DNA of 64,000 nucleotides from Eublepharis macularius. Its lineage: Eukaryota > Chordata > Lepidosauria > Squamata > Eublepharidae. The stretch lies in contig NC_072800.1 of NCBI RefSeq assembly GCF_028583425.1, positions 93,775,001 to 93,839,000 of the forward strand. Reading direction: 5' to 3'. Positions 24,301 to 33,295 of this stretch are shown one piece after another. The notes beneath the pieces were generated by a model that saw nothing but the letters and a program-made list of their open reading frames with translations, was not told the origin of the DNA and searched no databases. Position 1 is the stretch's first letter, and every line of letters starts with the position of its first letter. Position numbers and translations under genes: made by a program.

Positions 24301-26832
24301 TGCACAGCATGATTGAAAAAGGAACCACAGGAGCCTCTCCCCATGAGAACCATCTACTGCAACTTTCCTCACTCCAAAACTTAAAAATGCCTCCCTCTCC
24401 CTTGTTTATGCGTGCAAAATGCAACACTAGGGGAGAAGCTTAAAATCTGGGAAATTCCAGTTCTAATCCCCATACTGCGATGGAAGCTCGTGGGTAGCCT
24501 TGGGCCAGTCACTCTCTCTCAGCTGCCCTACCTCACAAGGCTATCAGGATAAGCTGAAAAAGTGACAGAACCCTCTATCGGCCCTGATCTCCTTGAAGGA
24601 GTTAGCGTGACAGATCTCAGGGCACTTGACCTCTCTCAGCCTCACACACCTCACAGGCGAGGAGATAAATTTTATTTTTTAATGTAATTTATACTTCACC
24701 TTTCTTGCTGAGACTCAAGGCAGATTACACAGTGTGAACCAGTACAGTCAATTTCAAAGACATTTCAATAAACAATGAAATGGGGTCTATAAAAGCAAAT
24801 CTGCAAAGATTTCAAATCAACAGAAACCCAACACCGAGTTGAAGAAATGCAGAAACAGAGCATAAGCAATTTTGAACAACATCAAACAATATAGAACTAC
24901 TCAGTAGGATCATACCCAAAGCAACAGATAGCATCCAGTAATAAGTCTTTGGTACCTATCGCTCTACAGAGACATCCCTCACTACCTCTTTACAGTACAG
25001 CCCTCCTATCTGAGTAAAAAAAGCCCTCTTGAATAATTCATAGATCCAGAGGAGTTAGCCGTGTTAGTCTGCAGGTGCAAAATAGTAAAGAGTCCAGTAG
25101 CATATTTAAGACTAACCAACTTTATTGTAGCATAAGCTTTCAAGAACCACAGCTCTCTTCTTTTAGCTCTCTTCTTTTACTATTGACTAATTCAGTTTTG
25201 CATCGTTCCAGAAAGCCAGGAGAGTGAAGGCTTTCCTGGCCTCTTTAAGTAGGTCATTGCATGAAGGGGCCAGACCCACAAATGATGAGATTTAAAATCA
25301 TCCTACACTAGCTCCATTGGCTACCAATCAGTTACCGTGATCAGTTCAAGGTATTAGTTACATACAAAGTTCTTCAGGGCTTTGGTCCAGCATACCTATG
25401 GGTCCACCTCCCTCCCTATGTTCCTCCACGGCAGCTTCTGAACAGGGTCTCCTGCAGGTGCCAGGCTGCACACGAGTGAAGTCAGCAGAAGTCTGTACAC
25501 GGCTTTCTCTGTGGTGGCCCCTATCCTGTGGAATGACATGCCTGAGGAAGTCAGAAGAGCCCCCACTCTCCTGGCTTTTCGTAAACAATGCAAAACTGAA
25601 CTATTTGAAAAGGCTTTTTACTCAAATGGGAGGGCTGTAGTGTAGGGATGGAGTCTCAGATGCTTTGCTAATGAGTTAGGGACCATAAACTTCATCACTA
25701 TATTGCCTTACATATTATCAGCTGCTTTAAATATGTACTTCTATGTACCACCAATGCTCCATATTGTCTAATGTTAGTCCTAGAATTGATTATGTTCTGC
25801 TTCAGTATTTTTTCTACTCTGTATTGGATTCTTGCTAATATTATGTCTTTTAAACTTGTATCTATTTACCCTATGGCACTGTTTACAGAAATGTACTTGA
25901 TACTGATTGTACTAATCTCATACTGCGTAATACACCTTGAGTCTCAGTGAGAAAGGCGGACTATAAACGACATAAATAAAAGAATCATAGCGTTGGAATC
26001 ATCTAGTCCATCCCCCTGCACAATGCCGGAAATTCACAACTACCCCCCACAAACCCCCAGTGACCTCTGCTCCATGTCCACAAGATGGCAAAACGTAGTG
26101 GCTCATAGCCACTGATGGACCTTTCCATGAATTTGTCTCATCTTTTTTTTAAAAAAAACTATTGGCCTGTGGCAGTGAGTTGTGTAACTTAATTATACCG
26201 GGAATCATAGGCTTGGAAGGAACCTTCAGGGTCATCTAGTCCAACCCCCTGCACAATGCAGGAAATTCACAACTACCTCCCCCTGCAACACACACACACA
26301 CACACAGTGGCCCTTACTGCATGCCCAGAAGATGGCAAAACACCGTCAGGATCCCTAGCCGAACCGGCCTGGGGAAAACTGCTACCTAACCCCAAGGTGG
26401 GGTCAGAGCAGGGCATGGGACGTAAAACTTTCACAGCGGAACCGAGTACGGGGTTTTGCGGTGACAGCCATTAGAACATGTGGATATTGAAAAAGGAAAC
26501 CCGGAGGGACGGGCCCGAAAGTTTTGGAGCTGGATCCTAGACCGCCCCCCGCTTCTTTGGCCAGAGAGCCTGCAGGAGGGGACCCGGGCGGGGGGGGGGG
26601 GAGGCACTGAGATGTCGGCGGGGGCGGGAAGCTCGAAAGCGGCCGCGTGAGGGAAAGCAGGCGAGGGACGACGACGACGCCCGACTCACCCGCCGCAGTC
26701 CAGGCCCACGCGGGGGTCCAGGAGGGCGCAGGGGCTGGCCGCCTGCCCCGGGAAGCGCTGCTGCTGCTGGGGCACGAGAAGGAGGCGGCGGCGGTGGGAG
26801 GCGCGCAGCGGGGCGGGGGAACCGGCCTCCAT
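9661..26832 (-). CDS. CDC25A: CDC25A, M-phase inducer (dual-specificity) phosphatase, 15 coding exons
   Basis: CDC25A removes inhibitory phosphates from CDK2 and CDK1 to drive G1/S and G2/M. I followed 15 exons with GT-AG borders whose phases all agree; they sum to 1545 nt (514 aa; human is 524). The N-terminus has the cyclin-docking stretch HRRRLL (about residues 13-18). A DSG phosphodegron (74-76), the KEN box (137-139), the RLKSAP 14-3-3/Chk1 site (S174) and the C-terminal KSRTW site (T497) follow. The rhodanese-type catalytic domain carries HCEFSSER with Cys421 and Arg427. The protein ends in SRLKKL like human CDC25A, which separates it from CDC25B and CDC25C. The start ATG at 26832 sits in a good context in a CpG-rich exon. 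Oddity: exon 1 runs straight into the exon before the degron and lacks the SPVT-containing stretch of the human protein. Confidence 0.97.
11084..11195 (-). CDS. CDC25A: CDC25A coding exon 14
   Basis: Residues 431-468, [15 protein letters not shown] then [13 protein letters not shown], the most conserved block of the family. The donor is AGG|GTAGGT. Confidence 0.97.
12470..12600 (-). CDS. CDC25A: CDC25A coding exon 13 (active site)
   Basis: Residues 388-431, with the catalytic loop HCEFSSER (nucleophile Cys421, Arg427). The donor falls inside the following Met codon, AT|GTGAGT. Confidence 0.98.
13235..13333 (-). CDS. CDC25A: CDC25A coding exon 12
   Basis: Residues 355-387, including [16 protein letters not shown], the rhodanese-fold strand and loop before the active site. 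The donor is AAG|GTATGG. Confidence 0.97.
13592..13654 (-). CDS. CDC25A: CDC25A coding exon 11
   Basis: Residues 334-354 with [17 protein letters not shown], strongly conserved in CDC25 phosphatases. The donor is ATG|GTGAGT. Confidence 0.97.
13840..13935 (-). CDS. CDC25A: CDC25A coding exon 10
   Basis: Residues 302-333, containing [18 protein letters not shown], the conserved entry to the catalytic domain. The donor is AAG|GTAAGA. Confidence 0.97.
15058..15210 (-). CDS. CDC25A: CDC25A coding exon 9
   Basis: Residues 251-301 with NKRC at the start and [10 protein letters not shown] then HKRRRS, matching the basic nuclear-localisation region of human CDC25A. Phase forces the donor ACG|GTTGGT, which is a weak site; no better in-phase donor is visible nearby. 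Confidence 0.88.
15986..16063 (-). CDS. CDC25A: CDC25A coding exon 8
   Basis: Residues 225-250 with [10 protein letters not shown], identical to the human core. The donor is CAG|GTAAGA. Confidence 0.96.
16521..16780. repeat. Probable DNA-transposon-derived repeat in a CDC25A intron
   Basis: It starts AGGGTTGCCAGGTCCCCTCA and includes GATGTCACTTCCGGGAAGTG with a palindromic centre. The terminal word is shared with the inverted-repeat element at 28752-28970. Confidence 0.5.
16849..16983 (-). CDS. CDC25A: CDC25A coding exon 7
   Basis: Residues 180-224, a variable Ser/Cys-rich stretch ending in [14 protein letters not shown], which matches SDEDDGFVDLLDG of human. The acceptor GGCTTTAG was chosen over a nearby TTTCCTAG because only the former keeps phase 0 with exon 6. 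The 5' border is therefore slightly uncertain. Confidence 0.85.
18036..18155 (-). CDS. CDC25A: CDC25A coding exon 6
   Basis: Residues 140-179, beginning [11 protein letters not shown] and ending [10 protein letters not shown]174 corresponds to the Chk1/14-3-3 site of the human protein. The donor is ATG|GTATGT. Confidence 0.96.
18619..18720 (-). CDS. CDC25A: CDC25A coding exon 5
   Basis: Residues 106-139. It holds [14 protein letters not shown], a CDC25A signature, and ends exactly at the KEN degradation box. The donor is AAT|GTGAGT. Confidence 0.97.
19630..19710 (+). repeat. Interspersed repeat tail
   Basis: AAGCTGCCTCGAGCAACATT then CTGAAGAGGCAGCATAGAAA. The same words recur at about 14597-14645 and, more diverged, near 55250. 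Confidence 0.55.
19981..20017 (-). CDS. CDC25A: CDC25A coding exon 4 (37-nt microexon)
   Basis: Codes the end of codon 93 and residues 94-105 ([12 protein letters not shown]), aligning with the NPMRRIHSLP region of human CDC25A. The acceptor follows TCATTTCAG and the donor is CCG|GTAAGT. Confidence 0.9.
20625..20725 (+). repeat. Penelope-like terminal fragment
   Basis: GAGCTCTGACTCTCAAAAGC, then TTAAGGTGCTACTGGACCCA, the shared terminus family. Confidence 0.6.
21118..21535. repeat. GC-rich repeat block in a CDC25A intron, probable non-autonomous DNA transposon
   Basis: A sharply GC- and CpG-rich island with ends AGGGCCAGGCCCGGTG and CACCGGCCCTGCC that look like imperfect terminal inverted repeats. 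It includes a TGACGTCGTCG word. No gene start is associated with it. Confidence 0.45.
22458..22509 (-). CDS. CDC25A: CDC25A coding exon 3
   Basis: A 52-nt exon that completes the DSG glycine and codes CCVDSP, matching FCLDSP of human CDC25A. The donor is AC|GTATGT. Confidence 0.92.
22693..22775 (-). CDS. CDC25A: CDC25A coding exon 2
   Basis: Completes codon 48 and codes to the first base of codon 76. It contains SNLQR followed by SSDSTDS, the start of the beta-TrCP phosphodegron. The acceptor is CTACAG and the donor is G|GTGTGT. Confidence 0.93.
24261..24298. repeat. (CA)n microsatellite
   Basis: A pure CA dinucleotide run of about 18 units in CDC25A intron 1. Confidence 0.95.
24440..24650 (+). 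repeat. tRNA-derived SINE-like fragment
   Basis: CCAGTTCTAATCCCC resembles a decayed box B. It is followed by TAGCCTTGGGCCAGTCACTC and CAGCTGCCCTACCTCACAAG, the usual body of squamate tRNA SINEs. Confidence 0.6.
24660..25275 (-). repeat. L2-like LINE 3' portion (minus), interrupted by a Penelope-like copy
   Basis: This is the reverse complement of the family at 25275-25985: the tail appears as CTTGCTGAGACTCAAGGCAG near 24703. A Penelope-like element is inserted at 25041-25184. Confidence 0.65.
25041..25184 (-). mobile_element. Penelope-like element, single-arm copy
   Basis: It begins GATCCAGAGGAGTTAGCCGT and continues with AAGACTAACCAACTTTATTG and AAGCTTTCAAGAACCACAGC. Imperfect duplications GAATAATTCA (25031-25040) and GACTAATTCA (25185-25194) flank it. 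The ribozyme-like core is not intact in this copy. Confidence 0.75.
25275..25985 (+). repeat. L2-like LINE, C-terminal ORF2 region and 3' tail
   Basis: The conceptual protein resembles the LINE ORF2 end (SRTRLST-like block, then WNDMPEEV). The tail CACCTTGAGTCTCAGTGAGA, AAGGCGGACTATAAACGACA, TAAATAAA is shared with 34330-34730 and 42745-42870. Confidence 0.75.
25982..26160 (-). repeat. CR1 LINE 3' end, minus strand
   Basis: GAATCATAGCGTTGGAATCA, CTAGTCCATCCCCCTGCACA, AAGATGGCAAAACG, the reverse complement of the CR1 tail. Confidence 0.8.
26203..26395 (-). repeat. CR1 LINE 3' end, minus strand
   Basis: AATCATAGGCTTGGAAGGAA, then TCATCTAGTCCAACCCCCTG, with an internal (CA)n run at about 26287-26306. 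Confidence 0.85.
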
Positions 26833-27060
26833 GCCGAGGGACGGCGGGGCGGCCTTCCCCCTCTCGCCGCCTCAACCTTCGGAGGAGAAATGGCCCCTCC
26901 GGCCCCCCGTAGCTGAAAGACACAAGCCGCGGCCAACTGAACACTCGCGCGCGCGCGCGTGAGGAGGCGCCCCTTTGTTGTCTCCCGAGGGAGCCGCCCA
27001 CTCCGGGAAAGATTCGCGTCCTCCCGCCAAAAGTGGGAGCCGCCAATGGGAGAACGTAGA
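26540..27060. promoter_or_regulatory. CDC25A: CpG island over CDC25A exon 1
   Basis: This stretch is visibly GC- and CpG-rich compared with its flanks and spans the first coding exon and transcription start. It includes a short alternating GCGCGCGCGCG run near 26946-26958. Confidence 0.75.
26690..26832 (-). CDS. CDC25A: CDC25A coding exon 1
   Basis: Codes residues 1-47 plus two bases of codon 48. It opens [10 protein letters not shown] and contains the basic RRRLL cyclin-docking motif and a short glutamine run. The donor is GG|GTGAGT. Extending past this donor meets a stop at once, so the exon must end here. The divergent sequence makes the exact start less certain than the splice site. Confidence 0.85.
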
Positions 27061-27278
27061 CCCGCCCTCGTCTAACGGAGATGATCGACAGAACGAATGA
27101 CCAATAGAACAGAAAACCATTTTCAGAAAACCAATCAAAAGCAGGCTCTTATTTCCCTCCTCCTCCTCGCAGAGAGCAAATAGAAAACTTTCCCTCCGGT
27201 CCACCAATGGCCAGCCGCGCTCTCTGGAAGGGTGGTTGATCAATAATCCCCCAGCCACAATCCTGAAAGAAAACCAAT
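27022..27278 (-). promoter_or_regulatory. CDC25A: CDC25A promoter: E2F site and five CCAAT boxes
   Basis: On the gene strand an E2F-type TTTGGCGGGA lies at 27022-27031. Above it are five CCAAT boxes, all in the same orientation (27043-27047, 27101-27105, 27131-27135, 27204-27208, 27274-27278 on the plus strand). NF-Y/E2F layouts of this kind are typical of S- and G2-phase genes, and CDC25A is a known E2F target. No TATA box is evident. Binding is inferred from motif match only. Confidence 0.75.
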
Positions 27279-27376
27279 GGAAAAGGCGCAGGGGGATTGA
27301 AATATGGTTATATGGTTATATGGTTGCTAGTTCTTCGAGGGTAGCTTTGGGCGACTTCCTGAAGTCCCCCCATCGA

Positions 27377-27395
27377 ACTACAACTCCCAGAATGC
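27377..27395 (+). promoter_or_regulatory. ZNF143/THAP11-type (Staf) motif
   Basis: The 19-base ACTACAACTCCCAGAATGC matches the long Staf/ZNF143 consensus (ACTACAATTCCCAGAATGC) at all but one position. It lies about 100 bp beyond the last CCAAT box. It could belong to the CDC25A promoter or to an unannotated divergent transcript; the sequence shows no gene on the other side. Confidence 0.6.
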
Positions 27396-27596
27396 TCCAG
27401 TGTACCGACAGATAAAGGGCATGCTGAGATACGTAGTCCTAGGCGCTTACCTCGGGTTAGAATCTTCGTAGACGCAGCGCCGTATCTTATATGCACTTAA
27501 CGGGGAGTAGGCCCAACTGAAGCCAGCCCCCGGGGGAGGGGGCGAGACGCTAGGCTATTTCTTAAAGGTTGTTAATTCAGAGTCGCCATAAATCAG

Positions 27597-28010
27597 CATC
27601 ATAGGGTTGGAAGGGATCTCTAGGGTCATCTAGTCCAACCCCCTGCACAATGCTGGAGATTCACAACTGCTTCTCCCCCCACCCACCCCCGCCCTGCTTC
27701 ATGCCCAGAAGATGGCAAAACACCGCCAGGATCCCTAGCCAAACTGCCCTGGGGAAAATTGCTTCCCGACGCCATAGTAATGATCAGCCTTACCCTGGTC
27801 ATGTAAGGAGCCACAAGAACTAAGCACTGACGCAACCCTTCCTGCCCTCCTCCTCATGATCTGCCCAGGTTCATAGAATCATGGGAAGGTACCTCCAGGG
27901 TCACCCAACCCAACCCCCTGCACAATGCAAGAAAGTCTTGACTCTCTTTCTCCCCCCCCCCCTGCCTTTACACACACCCACCCAGTGCTCCCTGCTCCAG
28001 GCCCAGAAAA
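27597..28010 (-). repeat. Two adjacent CR1 LINE 3' ends, minus strand
   Basis: One CR1 tail begins at 27597 (ATCATAGGGTTGGAAGGGAT) and a second at 27868 (TCATAGAATCATGGGAAGGT). A 5S-SINE-like scrap (CAGAGTCGCCATAAATCAGC) precedes them at about 27575. Confidence 0.8.
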
Positions 28011-28274
28011 ACTAAATTTCAGGAGCTACTTGATGGCCCATAACATACGCAGCCCTCTGAAGTGGCCAGCTCATGCTTGCTACTACGTGCCATGGGAATT
28101 GTCTTCCAAGGAGGCCTCCATACCATTCTCTGACATTTATCGAGGAAGGAAGCCCCAGTTGTTTTGTGGCAATGGAAAATAGCTCTAGGCCACGCTCTGT
28201 ATGCAGAGGCAGCAAACCACTGAAGAGCAGTGCCAGGGGGCAGAGTCAGGGCAGGCCTCGGGCTCTGTGCCCTA

Positions 28275-28365
28275 CTTCTTTGGCCTTCCAGGCAAATGGC
28301 TGGCCGCGCACGAAGCAGGATGCTGGACTAGATGGACGACTAGGCCGATCCAGCAGGGCTCTGAG
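28275..28365 (+). repeat. CR1/L3-like LINE tail fragment
   Basis: ATGCTGGACTAGATGGACGA, then AGGCCGATCCAGCAGGGCTC. Confidence 0.7.
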
Positions 28366-28751
28366 TTTCCTGTGGCTGTCCCCTGGCAGCCGCACCCTCT
28401 GTTCCTTCAGGGTCCAAGATCCATGGCCTTTATTTATATTGTCAATTTTTTGTATTTCAATATACATTTTAAATGCTATTATAATGTTTTACATGTTTTT
28501 ACATTTGTCATTTCCTAGCTTGAGGGTCCTTTTTGGGTGAAAATGCAGCATAAAAAGGTTTTAAATAAATTTCAGACACTTTGAGCTCACCTTTTCCAAG
28601 GACTCGAGGTGGCTGTCACATTTAAAAGAGTGAGAATAAAGCAAACAATGAAAATTCTCCATAACACTGAGATTGAAGCAGATGACAGAAAGCCCTTTAT
28701 CAGCTGCAAGTTCTGTCTAAATAATTCAGTCATGCCCTGCTGTCAAAGTAC

Positions 28752-28970
28752 TAGGATTGCCAACTCCAGGTTGGAAAATTCCTGGAGGTTTGGGAATGCA
28801 GCCCGGAGCGGCTGGGGTTTGCAGTGGGGCAGGGCCTCCGCAGGGTGTAATGCCATAGATTCCATGTCCTAAAGCCGCCGTTTTCTCCAGGGGGAACTAA
28901 GCTCCGTAATCTGGAGATCGCTTGTAATACTGGGAGAATTCCTGGCCCCACCTGGACGTTGGCAACCCTA
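28752..28970. mobile_element. Non-autonomous DNA transposon with terminal inverted repeats
   Basis: The left end TAGGATTGCCAACTCCAGGT and the reverse complement of the right end, TAGGGTTGCCAACGTCCAGG, form inverted termini. The element is about 219 bp and non-coding. Pieces with the same words occur at 35640-35690 and 36655-36712. Confidence 0.7.
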
Positions 28971-29389
28971 TGAAATGATAATAACGTCGGGGCTTTCCTG
29001 ACCTACACCCCGCTAAGGAGCTCCTGCTGAGAAAATTTTGAAATGAGCAGATACTGCCCTAATTGAGTTGCAGGAGTGCAGTCCAGTCACTGGCAAAGTT
29101 CCATCTACAGAAACGTGGCTGATTCTTTTTGTCACCTGTTTTATTTCACCTATTTTGTCACCTGTTTTATTTCAAAGATATTTATTGCTTAAGTGCTTAT
29201 TGTTTAGCCTTATTCCAGGTTGTGATTCGTAATGACTTCCACAATACTGTTATGTATTATGTTTTAATAATTAAGAAACAAGAATCAGAAGCATTTCATT
29301 TGCCAAGAGGACCGAGAAAGGATTGCCGCCTGGCCCATTTTCACTTTGCATCGTCTGCACCTTTGGCAGGCCAGGCAGCTTGACCTCTG

Positions 29390-30195
29390 TCTTTCAACCC
29401 ATGACCTAACGACAGTGATCCATGCAATGGTCACCTCCAGGTGGGGCTACTGTAACTTGCTCTACACAGGGCTTCCCTTGGGCCTGACCTAGAAATTACA
29501 GTGGGTCCAGAACGCTGCTGCATGTGTCCTGATGGGTTAGGGCACACATCACTCCAATCTTGCAGCAGCTACACTGGCTCCCCATGGAGTTTTGGTTTTA
29601 ACCTATAAAGCCCTCAGCAGACTGGGACCAGCATACCTGAGGGATCGCCCCTCCCCATATGTACCCTGGAGGACACAGATCAGCGGGTGGTCCCTGGCCC
29701 CAGGGAGGCTCGGCTGGCCTCAACTAGGGCCACAGCGTTTTCAGTCCTGGCCCCTACCTGGTGGAACTCTGTCGGAGGATATTTGGGCCCGCCAAAATCT
29801 TGTTTCCTTTTGGCAGGCGTGCAAGACAGAGATGTTCCACCAGGCATATGGTTAAGGCCGGTATTAAGTCCATCAAATGAGCCTCCCTACCAATCTCCTG
29901 CTAGCAGGGGGGCTATATAGTCATCTCCATAGTGACCTGTCTTCCACACAGGAAATGCTACAGAGCGATATCAACTTGCACCTCCCTCTTTTTCTGTTTG
30001 GTGGGCAGGGCAGAGTGAAGGGGGCCCCATCTTGGGATGTCAGAATTTATATCTGTTGGGATTTTTAACTACTGAAAATTATACTTTAAGACTTCTAATT
30101 TTATTGTTTCATTCCTTGTATTTTCATTATTGTTGAAACTCACCCTGAGCCTGCTTGTGGGGAGGGCGGGCTAAAAATTAAATAAATAATTACAT
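29390..30195 (+). repeat. L2/CR1-like LINE, ORF2 C-terminal region and tail
   Basis: Fragments resemble the conserved LINE end: LTYKALSRLGPAYLRDRPSP then a WNSV-like block. The tail is GAGCCTGCTTGTGGGGAGGG with TAAATAAATAA. It contains frameshifts and is inactive. Confidence 0.75.
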
Positions 30196-30838
30196 AATAC
30201 AGAAGATCAACTTTGTTCAGGAGCACTGAGACTTATAAAGGCAGGTCACACACGAGAAAACACAACTTGCCTTAAGTCAATTATGTTGCTTTGATACTGA
30301 CAGAAAAGAAGTCTCAGTTTTTGAACTGAAAAAAAGATTCTCCTGGATTTTAGTTCTGTTGTAGGTTATACAGTACCTATAACAGCAGGACTTAGAAGTA
30401 CAACTATGATTACTATGCACCAGAGAGTACAAACTACATACCTGGAAGCCTGCTCATTATTTCCCAGGAAAAAAGTCATGGCTGGTGAATCTACATTGAA
30501 TAAATGCATTTATGGCTACTTTTGTCACTTGGGTATCCAGGATTAATCAAACATATAAAGTATGCCTAAAGTGAAAGTTTGCTCCTTCCTCAAGTACTAA
30601 CCCAACCAGTGCAGACTGAAAACTTTATTGTACCTGGATAAAACTTCTGCTTTATCTGGAACACGCAAAGTCAGAAGTCAGGTAAGTTTAAACACAAGTC
30701 TTGCAATTTTCTAATGGAAATAAGACCACCATTTGCTCTGAGCTAAGCTACAAGAGACAAATTACATGAGGAGGAGCACGTGAAGGGAGTCGCAATGTTA
30801 GCCGGGAAGCTGAGTTTTAAAAGAGATTAATCAAAAAG

Positions 30839-31105
30839 AGTCCAGTAACACCTTTAAGACTAACCAACTTTATTGTAGCATAAGCTTTCAAGAACCACAG
30901 CTCTCTTCCTCACATGCAACTTTATTGTAGCATAAGCTTTCGAGAACCACAGCTCTCTTCCTCAGATGCAACCTGACGGTTGCATCTGACGAAGAGAGAT
31001 GTGATTCTCAAAAGCTTATGCTACAATAAAGTTGGTTAGTCTTAAAGGTGCTACTGGACTCTTTGATTTTGCTACTACAGACTAACACGGCTAACTCCTC
31101 TACAC
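30839..31105. mobile_element. Palindromic Penelope-like element (copy B)
   Basis: Two inverted termini face each other: a minus arm (AAGACTAACCAACTTTATTG, present in a doubled form) and a plus arm (AATAAAGTTGGTTAGTCTTA, then AGACTAACACGGCTAACTCC). The flanks TTAAAAGAGAT and TTAAAAAGAGAT form a near-exact target duplication. Confidence 0.8.
30929..30965 (-). ncRNA. Hammerhead-ribozyme-like core in copy B
   Basis: Read on the minus strand: CTGAGGA (30959-30965), stem II GAGAG/TTCTC, GAAA, then GC-TTAT-GC. All invariant core bases are present. Activity is unproven and stem I is not obvious. Confidence 0.5.
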
Positions 31106-31459
31106 TTAAAAAGAGATCTGACGGCTTTGTCAATTTCCCCTCTCTACAGAGCCAGGGATATGGAGGCTCAGAGGGGTTGTTAATTTCCTCTTTGCCTCCC
31201 CTGTCAATTTCACCTCCCCTTCTAAGAGGCGAAGAGAAAATAAAAAAAAACCCTCTAAACAGATTTCCCTAACCCTAACCCTTCTGATCTCTTTTCAAAC
31301 TCAGCTTCCCGGCTAACACTGCGAGTCCCTCCACGTGCTCCTCCTCCTCATCTAATTCGTCTCTTGTAGCTTGGCTCTCTGTCATTTAAGCAATGGCTGC
31401 GCTAGGCTGTTTTCAGTGAGTGGCCAACTCTTGGGTCTACCAAAAAGGTGCAAATTTTA

Positions 31460-31680
31460 CTTCATTTATACACCACCTTACTCCCTAATAACCTGGCTTA
31501 CATCATTCTCCTCTCCTCCATTTTATCCTCACAACCAGCCTGTGAGGTAGGTTAGGCTGAGAGTGTGTGACTGTCCCAAGGTCACCCAGCAAGCTTCCAT
31601 GGCAGAATGGGGATTCAAACCTGGTTCTCCCTGACCCTAATCTAACAGTGACCCTAACCACTACACCATGTTCTCGTAAT
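31460..31680 (-). repeat. MIR/tRNA-like SINE, minus strand
   Basis: CAACCAGCCTGTGAGGTAGG, AAGGTCACCCAGCAAGCTTC, GGGGATTCAAACCTGGTTCT, ACCACTACACCATG: the reverse complement of a tRNA-derived SINE with box B. Confidence 0.75.
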
Positions 31681-32570
31681 AGTATTCCCCAGCATTATAA
31701 CCAAACCGTTAGAATGCAGCACCAAAACCTGCCACATCTGATTCAAGTACTGAAACAAATCTGAACAGCCAGGCAAGCAAGGCAACGGAGTGAAGGAGCA
31801 AGCAAATACTGTGTGATTGTTTGTAGATCCATTCACACCAAAAGCTTGCCCAAGAGGAAAACACGAAAGACTGTATTCTAGGAAAATTCTGTAGCAACTA
31901 TTTAAATGCTACAGCAGAGCTGAGAAACCTGAGTAACTGCAGTTAAACTTTAAACTAAAGCAAAAAGTGAAAGTAACTTTTTCTTTAAAAGGGTTTAACA
32001 TTTAAAGGGCTGTTGCATACATAAAGCCAGGTGGAACATACTTTGCCTTCAGTTTCTGCACTTCTAGAGGGTAGAAAATTTTTTGGCAACAATGAAGTCA
32101 TAGTGTCTCAGTTGTGCACAACTGGACCAACTTTGTGACCATTCAACCACCTCCAGTTCTAGTCTAGTCTAGTTCTCTGCAGTAGCCACAGAAGCAATAA
32201 AAAGGAAGAAAGTGGGCAACTGTGTAAATTGAGATCGTATGCTATAAAACTTGTGTACTGGAATATTTTTGGCGCGAATTATTCAAGGCAATGACAGAAA
32301 TGGGATTAGTAAAACATTTTGGGATGGAAGTGTTGGTATGTTATTGCATAATCCAAATAACTGCGTTAACAAATATTATGGTTGCATTGGAGCATTGTAC
32401 TCAAAAATATCGTTAAACTAGAGATCCAACATAGCTTTGAATGTCAGGAATCTTCAATTTTTTTAAATAAAAAAAATAGAAAGTTTTAATACAAGTCCTG
32501 GACTGACAGTAATACGTTCAATATTAGGTATTAGTACTTTGTATTTTTCTAAATAAGGTGTTACATAGTT
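31681..32570. other. Intergenic, AT-rich, no gene recognised
   Basis: Only short frames and no recognisable family. It lies downstream of SFT2D3. Confidence 0.5.
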
Positions 32571-32571
32571 T

Positions 32572-32795
32572 CTACAGTGGTTAAGTGGTTCTGCTGTGAA
32601 TCAGCACTCTACTGGTTCGAATCCCACTCCTGCCATGAGCTCAGTGGGTGGCCTTGGGTAAGCCCCTCCTCTCAGCTCCAGCTCCCCAGCTGCATTGTGG
32701 GGATAATAATAGCAGTAACTTGTTCACTGCTCTGGGTGAGGCACTAATCTGTCTAGAAGAGCAGTATATAAGCACAGTTGTTATTATTATTAAAA
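32572..32795 (+). repeat. tRNA-derived SINE
   Basis: A-box-like TAGTGG-type start (ACAGTGGTTAAGTGGTTCTG), box B GGTTCGAATCC, then TGGCCTTGGGTAAGCCCC and a tail ending in TTATTATTATTA. Confidence 0.8.
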
Positions 32796-33295
32796 ATTGT
32801 ATCTTGCATAAACCAAACTTAGAGTACATTGATTAACAAATAATTATAGGATACAGACAATTAATGTGGGCAAGTGCAGTAGAACATTATTCAGAATACT
32901 TTTTTTAATGTTATGAGCCCAGATTACTAGAAAGAAGGATGTGGGATCACCGTCTGCAATATAGCATGGAGTCCCCCTGTTCTTTAATCCATTGGTGTTA
33001 AAAAAGTAAAAAGAAAGGGATCATATGAAACGGGCTTTTAAAGAACAAGAGCACAGGATACAAAATTGCTTTTCCAGAATCAGAACAATGCTTCTGGAAC
33101 AGAGACAACAATTCTGTGAAAGGAAGAACTGGATGTTTTCATTTCATTCGTTTTCAAAAATTAGTATCCGACTTCTTGGATTGCATCCTGTGTGGTGCAT
33201 CGGCATTGAGCAGGTCTCAGGACTCTTTTGCACGAATATTAGCATTGCATGCCCACAGGCCTCTGTCCAGGAGACGGCTCAGTCAACAGCTGCCC

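Larger units (their letters stand above)
30740..31377. mobile_element. Foldback-like DNA element with about 92-96-bp inverted termini, carrying a nested insertion
   Basis: The left arm (30740-30835) begins GAGCTAAGCTACAAGAGACA. The right arm (31286-31377) reads, in reverse complement, GAGCCAAGCTACAAGAGACG. Both share GTTAGCCGGGAAGCTGAGTT. The internal 170-odd bases are not coding. A palindromic Penelope-like copy is inserted at 30839-31105. Confidence 0.75.

Noticed and set aside
26537-27046. 169-aa proline/arginine-rich minus-strand frame
   Set aside because: Out of frame with CDC25A exon 1 and open only because of GC-rich composition.
32572-32640. tRNA gene
   Set aside because: Box A and box B are present, but the body and tail are those of a SINE and no full cloverleaf is formed.
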